From contig NZ_FNDD01000030.1 in the NCBI RefSeq assembly GCF_900100015.1, forward strand, positions 36,588-76,265: DNA of 39,678 nucleotides. The letters run 5' to 3'. Both the position numbers and the translations under genes were made by a program. The DNA is from Vibrio xiamenensis (GTDB taxonomy: Bacteria > Pseudomonadota > Gammaproteobacteria > Enterobacterales > Vibrionaceae). The notes under the pieces are model-generated. The model was not told the origin of the DNA. It saw only the letters and a list, made by a program, of their open reading frames with translations, and did no database searches. Positions 9,636 through 15,148 of the stretch are shown here, piece after piece. The stretch's first letter is position 1. Each line of letters starts with the position of its first letter.

Positions 9636-9781
9636 TTCGAGACCCAGTCGACTATTCGAGGTTTATGCTTGGAGTCCTATGGGGCGTTCATGTTTGTTAT
9701 CGGTCTCTCGACAGAGGAGCCATCGTTTAATCGAACTGCCACATAGAAAGCTTTAGTTGCCGCTAAAGCCTGGGTCTCACT
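9636..9781 (-). ncRNA. Predicted IS110 bridge RNA
   Basis: Read on the minus strand upstream of the transposase, this region gives a 5' hairpin (CTTTAG/CTAAAG, 9763-9768 with 9751-9756). A second structure follows, with lower stem GGC-A-GTTC (9733-9740) paired to GAAC-GCC (9683-9689), an internal loop, and an upper hairpin CTCT-GTCG-AGAG (9705-9716). The 5' side of the loop holds TTAAACG (9724-9730), identical on this strand to one attC flank of the element. The 3' side holds TAACAAA (9693-9699), complementary on this strand to the other flank. This is the target-loop logic of bridge/seekRNA. A later stretch has CCATAG, which also occurs at the transposase-distal IS end. GAGACCCAG and CTGGGTCTC (9770-9778 and 9639-9647) could close the whole RNA. 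Transcription is inferred. Confidence 0.65.
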
Positions 9782-9811
9782 TTCCCCTTTTGGCTTGGTC
9801 ATTATCCATAC

Positions 9812-9902
9812 AAGCGTTTAAGAGCGATTCCGCAACGCGTGCCAGTTTCGCTTCGCTTACAGTATGGCACGCATCACGTCACGCCTTAACGCGGCGTTAT
9901 AC
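9812..9902 (+). repeat. attC 1 (right part, split by IS110)
   Basis: This is the remainder of a 96-bp-type attC, from GCGTTTAAGAGCG through the inner arms GCGTGCCA/TGGCACGC to the terminal core GTTATAC (9896-9902). Its missing 5' end TAACAAA lies at 8623-8629 on the other side of the IS110 element. Splitting removes the R''/L'' pairing partner, so cassette excision here is probably blocked while the IS remains. Confidence 0.9.
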
Positions 9903-9921
9903 AAAATGGAGAAATCAGACC

Positions 9922-10137
9922 ATGGAAAAGGTTGATTGGCATAAAAATGATATTGATGACGGTACAGTCATTACAGATAGTTACAAGACAACTCAAAACG
10001 TTCGTCGTTATTTTAAATCCAAATTTGGTGAGCAATTTAAATTCGACCGAGATTTCATGCAATGGATGAAAAATTCGGTGGGTTTAACAATGGGTGATGC
10101 TTCTCAAGAGTGGATTAGGCGTCAAGATTCAAAGTAA
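9922..10137 (+). CDS. DUF6434-like cassette protein
   Basis: A 71-residue soluble protein. The ATG at 9922 follows GGAGAAATCAGACC, giving a usable RBS. The sequence (WHKNDIDDGTVITDSYKTT...VRRYFKSKFGEQFKFDRDFMQWMK) matches my memory of DUF6434, a small domain frequent in bacterial cassettes and sometimes fused to SAP domains. No function is known. The gene fills cassette 2 between attC 1 and attC 2, with little spacer on either side, as usual for cassettes. An upstream extension in the same frame runs through the attC and is not believed. Confidence 0.75.
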   Translation: MEKVDWHKNDIDDGTVITDSYKTTQNVRRYFKSKFGEQFKFDRDFMQWMKNSVGLTMGDASQEWIRRQDSK

Positions 10138-10155
10138 GTCACGCGAAATTTTGTA

Positions 10156-10277
10156 TAACAAACTGTTCAAGCAGATTCGGCACGCGTGGCATTTTTGGTT
10201 TGCAGTGACTTTTGTGTTTACGGAGCAGTGCAGAGGCTTTTGTATTGCGTGCCTCACTACTTAACAGGGCGTTAGCA
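10156..10277 (+). repeat. attC 2 (about 122 bp)
   Basis: It starts TAACAAACTGTTCAAGCAG and ends CAGGGCGTTAGCA. The inner arms include CACGCGTGGC. It is the same long subtype as attC 4, 5 and 8 (differing at a few positions), which implies cassettes drawn from one related pool. Confidence 0.95.
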
Positions 10278-10310
10278 CTATTAGTTTAACTCTCATTTTT
10301 AGGAAATAGC

Positions 10311-10988
10311 GTGGAATTTAATGAAAAACTTCTAATAAAACCGAACATCGAGCCTTTTGATTCAAATACACAACGTATCAGAAGGAATTTGCTTGTAGCA
10401 TCAATATTAGGTTTGGTCATGGTTACTGGCTCAGCAACGTTTAATGGGCAACACGTCGGTTTTTTGGGAGTAAAACTTGAAGATATAAAAATAGAAAACT
10501 TTTATTATTTTTTATTGGCGACTTTAGGTTACTTTTTAATTCATTTTTTCTGGTCAATTTTTGACGATTTTAAAGCAAATAAAAATAGATTAACAGGTCT
10601 AAAAGCCCCAACTGCTATGTATGCAAGTTACGCTGGCGATGAGCATATATTTGAACCTAATGTTTCAAATGATTTAGATTCAACGCTACTTTCTTGGTGG
10701 TCATGTCAACGTGAAGTTACGATCGAGATAGAAAAATATATAGGTAGCAAGCAGGGAGAACCAAACGAAAATAACTCACTAAATAACATTAATAGATTAT
10801 TAGAAGACATTAATAAAAAATCAGGCTATATAGAAAGTGCTTTGGTTCGATTTGAGCGAGGTTTTTGGTATTATCAAAAAAGTCAATTAGTGCGTTGGTT
10901 TTTGCTTGATGTTGGTGTCCCAATGCTTTTAGGGATATTATCCTTTGGGCTTATTTTGTGCGAAGTTTTGGTTAAGTGTACGTCATAG
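10311..10988 (+). CDS. Three-TM membrane protein, cassette 3
   Basis: A 225-residue protein of unknown family. It starts at GTG 10311 after AGGAAATAGC. Hydrophobic segments lie at about 27-47 (LLVASILGLVMVTGSATF), 62-83 (YFLLATLGYFLIHFFWSIF) and 195-217 (LLDVGVPMLLGILSFGLILC). A soluble loop of about 110 residues separates the second and third and carries Asn-rich and Lys-rich stretches. A two-helix hairpin followed by a cytoplasmic domain and a last helix is common among small effector or sensor-like cassette proteins, but nothing here decides a role. The codon use is AT-rich compared with the pil genes, like most cassettes. Confidence 0.8.
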   Translation: MEFNEKLLIKPNIEPFDSNTQRIRRNLLVASILGLVMVTGSATFNGQHVGFLGVKLEDIKIENFYYFLLATLGYFLIHFFWSIFDDFKANKNRLTGLKAPTAMYASYAGDEHIFEPNVSNDLDSTLLSWWSCQREVTIEIEKYIGSKQGEPNENNSLNNINRLLEDINKKSGYIESALVRFERGFWYYQKSQLVRWFLLDVGVPMLLGILSFGLILCEVLVKCTS

Positions 10989-10991
10989 TGC

Positions 10992-11087
10992 TAACAAAGC
11001 GTTTAAGAGCGATTCCGCAACGCGTGCCAGTTTCGCTTCGCTCACATTATGGCACGCATTACGTCACGCCTTAACGCGGCGTTATGT
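10992..11087 (+). repeat. attC 3 (96 bp)
   Basis: It begins TAACAAAGCGTTTAAGAGCG and ends GCGGCGTTATGT. This is the short subtype shared with attC 1, 7 and 9. It is the only intact site here that matches both 7-nt guides of the predicted IS110 bridge RNA (CGTTTAA and TAACAAA), so it is the best reference for the original target. Confidence 0.95.
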
Positions 11088-11101
11088 TCCCGGAGAAATA
11101 G

Positions 11102-11461
11102 ATGAAGTGTCCTATTTGTAATAGTGTAATGGAAAGCATTGATGTTGCTCCGTGCTGGGACTGTGGTCATTCAAGAAGGGAGCTGGAAGAGCTTCACAAT
11201 GATGAGCATGAGTACTTTATATATAAAATATTTGGTACTGAAATTGTGCTTTGTGATTTTTGCGATGCGGATTTTGACTCTTATTATCCTGAATATTTTG
11301 GTTTGCCTGAGGGGTTGCCTCAAAGCTATCCATTCTCTTCACAAAGAACCTTATTAACAGATCCTAAAGTACAGTTAGATTATTATTGTTCAGGATGCCA
11401 GCATAGGTTGAAGTTCTTGAACTTTTTAAAAGAAGTCAGGATAAAAAACAGTACAACATAA
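11102..11461 (+). CDS. Zinc-ribbon-like cassette protein, four CxxC pairs
   Basis: A 119-residue soluble protein with eight cysteines arranged as four CxxC pairs: C3/C6 (CPIC), C18/C21 (CWDC), C51/C54 (CDFC) and C96/C99 (CSGC). This spacing suggests two zinc-binding knuckle pairs. The N terminus MKCPICNSVM is a classic zinc-ribbon start, and an acidic, aromatic region (FDSYYPEYFGLPEG) lies in between. I do not recognise a named family; it could bind nucleic acid or be a structural adaptor. The start ATG follows CGGAGAAATAG. Its TAA stop is the TAA of the attC core, showing tight packing of gene and recombination site. Confidence 0.82.
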   Translation: MKCPICNSVMESIDVAPCWDCGHSRRELEELHNDEHEYFIYKIFGTEIVLCDFCDADFDSYYPEYFGLPEGLPQSYPFSSQRTLLTDPKVQLDYYCSGCQHRLKFLNFLKEVRIKNSTT

Positions 11462-11580
11462 CAAACTGTTCAAGCAGATTCGGCACGCGTGGCATTTTTG
11501 GTTTGCGGTTAGTTTTGTGATTACGGAGTAGTGCAGAAGCATTTGTATAGAGTGCCTCACTACTTAACAGGGCGTTATGT
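11459..11580 (+). repeat. attC 4 (122 bp)
   Basis: It starts TAACAAACTGTTCAAGCAG and ends GGGCGTTATGT (core 11574-11580). It is of the long subtype. Its first three bases are the stop codon of the preceding gene. Confidence 0.95.
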
Positions 11581-11698
11581 GCTAGAGATGCTCGACGTAA
11601 ACAAATAGTATGAATAAGATCTCATAATCTAATACTTTTAGTTACTATTATTTCAGTTCCTAAGAATGACCTTAGGTGTTAGCTAAAAGGAATTTATC

Positions 11699-11839
11699 AT
11701 GAGAACACTCGTTGTTTTATTGGTCACATTATTTGTAAGCCAGGCTGCTTTGGCTCACGGCGGTGGCTGTCGAAAGAGTTCACCTCAAGGCCAGTGTTGC
11801 CATATGGACAATAAAGCTGGGTCAGTGCATTGTCATTAA
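11699..11839 (+). CDS. Small exported Cys/His-rich peptide, cassette 5
   Basis: A 46-codon gene with ATG at 11699 after a good RBS (AAAGGAA, 11686-11692). The product has a clear signal peptide (RTLVVLLVTLFVSQAALA, cleavage likely after A19). The mature peptide is about 27 residues (HGGGCRKSSPQGQCCHMDN..., ending SVHCH) and contains four cysteines and four histidines. The Cys/His content suggests metal binding or a disulfide-linked peptide; the ending resembles the C-terminal tails of some YHYH/GCHxD-type exported proteins. It is the only gene that fits cassette 5. A 118-bp leader with an inverted repeat CCTAAG-N6-CTTAGG (11659-11676) precedes it, enough for its own promoter. Confidence 0.7.
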   Translation: MRTLVVLLVTLFVSQAALAHGGGCRKSSPQGQCCHMDNKAGSVHCH

Positions 11840-11853
11840 TTGGCAATCGCACA

Positions 11854-11975
11854 TAACAAACTGTTCAAGCAGATTCGGCACGCATGGCATTCTTGGTTTG
11901 AGGTGGACTTTGTGCTTACGGCGCAATCCAGAAGCTAATGTATTGCGTGCCTCACTACTTAACAGGGCGTTATAG
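11854..11975 (+). repeat. attC 5 (122 bp)
   Basis: It starts TAACAAACTGTTCAAGCAG and ends CAGGGCGTTATAG (core 11969-11975, last base not the usual pyrimidine). It is of the long subtype, with a CACGCATGGC variant in the inner arm. Confidence 0.95.
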
Positions 11976-12007
11976 CGCATCAAGCCATTCAGTAAAAGGA
12001 AGCAATA

Positions 12008-12373
12008 ATGGAAAATAAGGAGCTCATCCAACAGCGCTTGATTGAGCAAGGAGTACCAAGAGATTTAGCAAAGTTCAATACCAATTTATTGTCAAAGCGA
12101 ATGCTATCAGCTGAAAAACCTTTAGTTTTCCTATCGCCACCGAAGGTATTTGTAGTACAGAGTCTAATAAATGGATTAGTGTGGGGGTTTCTCATGTGGA
12201 TTATGCTTTGGCATAGTGCCCCAGAAAATTGGGTCATTGATATTATTACAATGATAGGATTTGGTAGTTTTATAGGAGGTTGTTGGTATTACCGCATCTC
12301 AAAATATCAAAAAAAATTATGCAATATAAGTTGGACTGAATGGTGTAGAACAAATATAGATTCTGCACCATAA
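12008..12373 (+). CDS. DUF6404-like two-TM cassette protein
   Basis: A 121-residue membrane protein. A soluble, charged N-terminal helix region (MENKELIQQRLIEQGVPRDLAKF) precedes two TM helices (about 58-75, LINGLVWGFLMWIMLW, and 80-98, IDIITMIGFGSFIGGCWYY), with a short basic tail. The pattern of an RLxxxGVP..A start followed by a paired-helix region with GxxxG/W matches my memory of DUF6404, a family common in Vibrio cassettes and without known function. The ATG follows AAAGGAAGCAATA. Its TAA stop is shared with the start of attC 6. Confidence 0.75.
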   Translation: MENKELIQQRLIEQGVPRDLAKFNTNLLSKRMLSAEKPLVFLSPPKVFVVQSLINGLVWGFLMWIMLWHSAPENWVIDIITMIGFGSFIGGCWYYRISKYQKKLCNISWTEWCRTNIDSAP

Positions 12374-12491
12374 CAAACAATTTAAGCAGATTCGCAACGC
12401 GTGGCAGTTTTGATTTACAGTGAGTTTTGTGTTTAAGGCGCAATGCGGTCGTTTTTGTATTGCGTTGCTCACTACTTAATTGGGCGTTAGT
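12371..12491 (+). repeat. attC 6 (121 bp)
   Basis: It starts TAACAAACAATTTAAGCAG and ends TTGGGCGTTAGTT. This is a third subtype, shared with attC 10 (AATTTAAGCAG at the start, ACTTAATTGGGCGTTAG at the end). Confidence 0.95.
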
Positions 12492-12506
12492 TGCATTTAG
12501 GAGTTT

Positions 12507-12827
12507 ATGAACGATAACGATAGAACAAGTAAGCTAAGAAAAATGGCTACGATTTATCTGCTTTGTTTGTTGTTGCCCTTTGTATCATCTGCTTTTACAG
12601 GTAAGGATAATGGGCGCGCGCTGTTATTTATTGTCTGGCCGTTGGTATCACTTTGGTACTTCCTAGCCTACAGAAAAGTAGCAAATACTTACGAATGCTC
12701 AATCGCAAAACACTTAGCATTCAGTAAAGGTGGTGGTGGGACTTTTCACGGAGTTTTGTATAGCTTGTCATCATTTATAATATTCGTGTTGGTCGCGTTT
12801 CCTATCTACGAAATGTTTACGCAGTAG
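12507..12827 (+). CDS. Small three-TM membrane protein, cassette 7
   Basis: A 106-residue protein of unknown function. The start is ATG 12507 after TTAGGAGTTT, a strong RBS. Hydrophobic stretches lie at about 13-30 (MATIYLLCLLLPFVSSAF), 38-54 (ALLFIVWPLVSLWYFLA) and 84-103 (SLSSFIIFVLVAFPIYEMF), separated by short polar loops, one of them glycine-rich (KGGGGTFHG). The N terminus is charged and probably cytoplasmic. It is one of three short polytopic proteins in this array. There are no recognisable catalytic residues. Confidence 0.8.
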   Translation: MNDNDRTSKLRKMATIYLLCLLLPFVSSAFTGKDNGRALLFIVWPLVSLWYFLAYRKVANTYECSIAKHLAFSKGGGGTFHGVLYSLSSFIIFVLVAFPIYEMFTQ

Positions 12828-12831
12828 CAAC

Positions 12832-12927
12832 TAACAAGGCGTTCAAGAGCGATTCCGCAATGCGTGCCAGTTTCGCTTCGCTCACAGTATGGCACTCATC
12901 ACGTCACGCCTTAACGCGGCGTTATAT
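12832..12927 (+). repeat. attC 7 (96 bp)
   Basis: It starts TAACAAGGCGTTCAAGAGCG and ends GCGGCGTTATAT. It is of the short subtype, with TTCAA where the IS110 guide would need TTTAA. Confidence 0.95.
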
Positions 12928-12941
12928 GCCTAGGAGGTTTA

Positions 12942-13274
12942 ATGGCGAAAAATCGTAGTAGAAGATTAAGAAAGAAATTATTTAGCGGGGAATTTACAGT
13001 ATATGGCTTTGAAGTTACTTGTCGAATAACGGAACAAGGTGAAATCAATTATGACCAATTTATCGATGAATTTATAGATCTTGTCGAAGGTCAAAATTTA
13101 ATTTTTGGCGGCGGAGCTAATCACGGGAAGTTTGATTGTTTTGTGATGTCTGATGGTCGTTATGACTCTCCAACAGATAAAGAGCGCTTGGTTATTGAAA
13201 ATTGGTTGTCAAATAATTCCATCTTCTCAGAAGTCAAAGTTGGTGAATTAGTCGACGCGAACAACGGCATATAA
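12942..13274 (+). CDS. YggL-family (DUF469) protein, cassette 8
   Basis: A 110-residue homologue of YggL, a small protein of gammaproteobacteria that binds the 50S ribosomal subunit. The diagnostic start MAKNRSRRLRKKL is nearly identical to E. coli YggL, followed by a GEF.VYGFEV segment, an acidic helix (DQFIDEFIDLVE) and a glycine-rich strand (IFGGGANHGKFDCFV), and a C-terminal helix before VKVGELVDAN. It ends close to the normal family length of about 108. Finding a ribosome-binding housekeeping-type protein as a mobile cassette is unusual. The ATG lies after CTAGGAGGTTTA, a perfect RBS. Its TAA stop doubles as the start of attC 8. Confidence 0.9.
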   Translation: MAKNRSRRLRKKLFSGEFTVYGFEVTCRITEQGEINYDQFIDEFIDLVEGQNLIFGGGANHGKFDCFVMSDGRYDSPTDKERLVIENWLSNNSIFSEVKVGELVDANNGI

Positions 13275-13393
13275 CAAACTGTTCAAGCAGATTCGGCACG
13301 CGTGGCATTTTTGGTTTGCAGTGAGTTTTGTGTTTACGGAGTAGTGCAGAAGCTTTTGTATAGCGTGCCTCACTACTTAACAGGGCGTTAGTG
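13272..13393 (+). repeat. attC 8 (122 bp)
   Basis: It starts TAACAAACTGTTCAAGCAG and ends CAGGGCGTTAGTG. It is of the long subtype, and its first triplet is the stop codon of the YggL-like gene. Confidence 0.95.
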
Positions 13394-13410
13394 CCTCAGG
13401 AGAAATGCCT

Positions 13411-13725
13411 ATGCCAAATCTCTTTTCAGAAATTCCGGAGAATATTTCCGAAGAAATTTTCGAGGATATTATTTCAACAGAAGGAGTTCGGATTGAACGT
13501 ATTCTTTCTCATGGTCAAAGTTCTCCCGAAACGGGTTGGTATGACCAAGCTGAAAATGAATGGGTAATCGTACTTAAAGGACAAGGCGTTATTGAGTTCA
13601 AAACTGGTCAAATTGTCACGTTGTCAAAAGGCGATTACGTTAATATTAAAGCTGGCGAAAAACATCGGGTCATAAGTACTTCATCGCAAGAAGTCACAGT
13701 TTGGCTTGCTGTTTTCTACAAATAA
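13411..13725 (+). CDS. Small cupin-domain protein, cassette 9
   Basis: A 104-residue single-domain cupin. The barrel motifs are readable: SPETGWYDQAENEWVIVLKGQG (cupin motif 1 region, with E near position 50 in the usual metal-ligand place), then VTLSKGDYVNIKAGEKHRV (motif 2, containing the conserved G.....P-like turn and the final histidine). Such proteins may bind a metal and a small ligand or be isomerases; the substrate cannot be inferred. Two ATGs occur, 13405 and 13411. AGGAG at 13398-13402 is 8 nt from the second and only 2 nt from the first, so 13411 was chosen. Confidence 0.88.
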   Translation: MPNLFSEIPENISEEIFEDIISTEGVRIERILSHGQSSPETGWYDQAENEWVIVLKGQGVIEFKTGQIVTLSKGDYVNIKAGEKHRVISTSSQEVTVWLAVFYK

Positions 13726-13736
13726 GTACCGGCACA

Positions 13737-13832
13737 TAACAAAGCGTTCAAGAGCGATTCCGCAACGCGTGCCAGTTTCGCTTCGCTCACAGCATGGCAC
13801 GCATTACGTCACGCCTTAGCGCGGCGTTATGA
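13737..13832 (+). repeat. attC 9 (96 bp)
   Basis: It starts TAACAAAGCGTTCAAGAGCG and ends GCGGCGTTATGA. It is of the short subtype, with one change (CCTTAGCGCGG) near its 3' end. Confidence 0.95.
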
Positions 13833-13849
13833 GTATTTGGAAGCATTGA

Positions 13850-14377
13850 ATGACAGAAAAAGAAAACAATAATTGGCTGTCCTTAGTCGGAATGATATCT
13901 GAACTTAAGAAATGTGATGAATTAGGGGTAGTTACAGCATCAATTGCTATGGGTTTTATCGCAATTGATACTATGGCTAGCTTAGCTCGCGAGGAAAATA
14001 AACCCAGAGCAACACGCTCCGATTTCCATGAGTGGGTTAACCGCTATCTCAAAGGTGACCCAGAGCAATTGTACCAGTATCGTGGTAAAGATGTTTATGC
14101 TGCAAGGTGCGCATTTTTGCATTCGTATAGCTCTGATGCGGAACTGCATGAAAAAGACCCTGATATCATAAAGTATGTCTACCATGATGGTGGTCGACAT
14201 ACTTATAACCCAACTATTGATGCAAATTTGGTTGTCATTGCAACAAGGTCATTTGTATATGACATCATATGTGCAGCGAATGATTTTATGGATGAGTGCG
14301 CTAGGGACATAAAACTAAGGGCTAGAGTTGAAAGTCGCTTAGACTCTATTTTGCAAACCGAGCCATATCCCCAATAA
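13850..14377 (+). CDS. Possible HEPN-like protein, cassette 10
   Basis: A 175-residue, mostly helical soluble protein of no family I can name with certainty. In the middle it has AARCAFLHSY (R86, H91), an R-x4-H motif placed on a helix and followed by a tyrosine and serines. That is the signature of HEPN nucleases and of Apea/Swt1-like relatives, preceded here by a long helical region (LGVVTASIAMGFIAIDTMASLA) as HEPN domains have. If correct it would be an RNase-type toxin or defence cassette, but no partner antitoxin or nucleotidyltransferase gene is next to it. The ATG at 13850 follows TTGGAAGCATTGA. Confidence 0.65.
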   Translation: MTEKENNNWLSLVGMISELKKCDELGVVTASIAMGFIAIDTMASLAREENKPRATRSDFHEWVNRYLKGDPEQLYQYRGKDVYAARCAFLHSYSSDAELHEKDPDIIKYVYHDGGRHTYNPTIDANLVVIATRSFVYDIICAANDFMDECARDIKLRARVESRLDSILQTEPYPQ

Positions 14378-14385
14378 AATACTCA

Positions 14386-14509
14386 TAACAAACAATTTAA
14401 GCAGATTCCCAACACATGGCATTTTTCATTCCATCGTTGGGTTTTGTGTTTAAGGTGATATGGTCAGGTTCAGTGGTGGCGTTGCTCACTACTTAATTGG
14501 GCGTTAGCC
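14386..14509 (+). repeat. attC 10 (124 bp)
   Basis: It starts TAACAAACAATTTAAGCAG and ends TTGGGCGTTAGCC. It is of the third subtype (as attC 6), with diverged inner arms (CCCAACACATGGC), so the folded stem is less regular. Confidence 0.9.
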
Positions 14510-14519
14510 GTCATGGAGC

Positions 14520-14554
14520 TTGCTATACTCAAAGTGATAGAATAGTATCACTTT
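14520..14554 (+). promoter_or_regulatory. Promoter and operator of the toxin-antitoxin cassette
   Basis: A perfect inverted repeat AAAGTGATA-GAATAG-TATCACTTT lies at 14531-14554. It overlaps a plausible promoter: TTGCTA (14520-14525), 17 bp, then TAGTAT (14543-14548). Phd/YefM-type antitoxins repress their own operon through such dyads, so this is probably the autoregulatory operator. The cassette therefore does not depend on read-through. Confidence 0.65.
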
Positions 14555-14577
14555 AGTATTCCTTTGGAGCAGCTCTC

Positions 14578-14835
14578 ATGAAAGTAGAACTAGTTACATC
14601 ACTTAAGCGTCAAGCAACTAAGATCCTCGCCGATCTCCACGACACTAAAGAACCAGTGTTAATTACCGAGCATGGTAAGCCATCCGCGTATCTAGTTGAT
14701 GTTGATGATTACGAGTTTATGCAAAATCGTTTGGCTATTCTTGAGGGTGTCGCACGAGGTGAACGCGCGCTAGCTGACGGTAAAGTGGTAAGTCATTATG
14801 AAGCCAAGGACAAAATGTCAAAATGGCTGAAATAA
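14578..14835 (+). CDS. Phd/YefM-family antitoxin
   Basis: An 85-residue antitoxin. The N-terminal Phd/YefM DNA-binding fold is readable: VTSLKRQATKILADLHDTKEPVLITEHGKPSAYLVDVDDYEFM. The C-terminal tail (about 55-85, LADGKVVSHYEAKDKMSKWLK) would wrap the toxin. The protein neutralises the ParE-like toxin encoded by the overlapping downstream gene and, with it, represses the operon. The ATG follows TTGGAGCAGCTCTC. It is part of cassette 11, and such pairs are thought to stabilise long cassette arrays and mobile elements against loss. Confidence 0.93.
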   Translation: MKVELVTSLKRQATKILADLHDTKEPVLITEHGKPSAYLVDVDDYEFMQNRLAILEGVARGERALADGKVVSHYEAKDKMSKWLK

Positions 14836-15125
14836 TCTGGACTGAGCCAGCGTTATCTGACCTCAATGACATCGCTGAATACATCGCACTTGAAAATATT
14901 GTTGCGGCAAAGCAGCTAGTACAAACGATCTTCTCCAAAGTCGAACGCCTACAAACTTTCCCAGAGTCAGGTCGTATTCCACCCGAACTAGAACATTTAA
15001 GTTATCGTGAAGTTGTCGTTAATCCATGCCGTGTTTTCTATAAGCAAGACGGCGACAAGGTGTTTATTCTGTTTGTTATGCGTGCTGAGAGAGATTTACG
15101 CAAGTTCTTGTTGAGTAAGCAATAA
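14823..15125 (+). CDS. RelE/ParE-superfamily toxin
   Basis: A 100-residue toxin of the RelE/ParE fold: IIWTEPALSDLNDIAEYIALEN (helical hairpin), LQTFPESGRIPPEL, then SYREVVVNPCRVFYK and VFILFVMRAERDLRKFL. The VNPCRVFYK strand and the MRAERDL ending are typical of ParE-type proteins, which usually inhibit gyrase, rather than of ribosome-dependent RelE. Its start overlaps the antitoxin gene by 13 bp, giving translational coupling. The gene is intact. Its own attC is now 1.1 kb away because an IS30-family element has landed just after the stop codon. Confidence 0.92.
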   Translation: MAEIIWTEPALSDLNDIAEYIALENIVAAKQLVQTIFSKVERLQTFPESGRIPPELEHLSYREVVVNPCRVFYKQDGDKVFILFVMRAERDLRKFLLSKQ

Positions 15126-15148
15126 CCGTTGGGAATGAGCGCTTAGTA

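Larger units (their letters stand above)
8630..9811 (-). mobile_element. IS110-family insertion sequence inside an attC
   Basis: An element of about 1.18 kb sits between the first bases of an attC (TAACAAA, 8623-8629) and its remainder (GCGTTTAAGAGCG..., from 9814). Comparison with the intact attC at 10992 defines the insertion point, though ACAA is shared by both ends and makes the exact edges uncertain by about 4 bp. No long terminal inverted repeats are seen, as expected for IS110. The transposase gene ends about 20 bp from one edge and leaves about 207 bp of non-coding DNA upstream, the layout of the IS110 subgroup (in IS1111 types the longer non-coding end is downstream). attC targeting is known for an IS1111-attC group. 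Confidence 0.85.

Noticed and set aside
8623..9811. Classification of the IS as IS1111 type because it lies in an attC
   Set aside because: The long non-coding end is upstream of the transposase and no subterminal inverted repeats are obvious, which fits the IS110 layout better.
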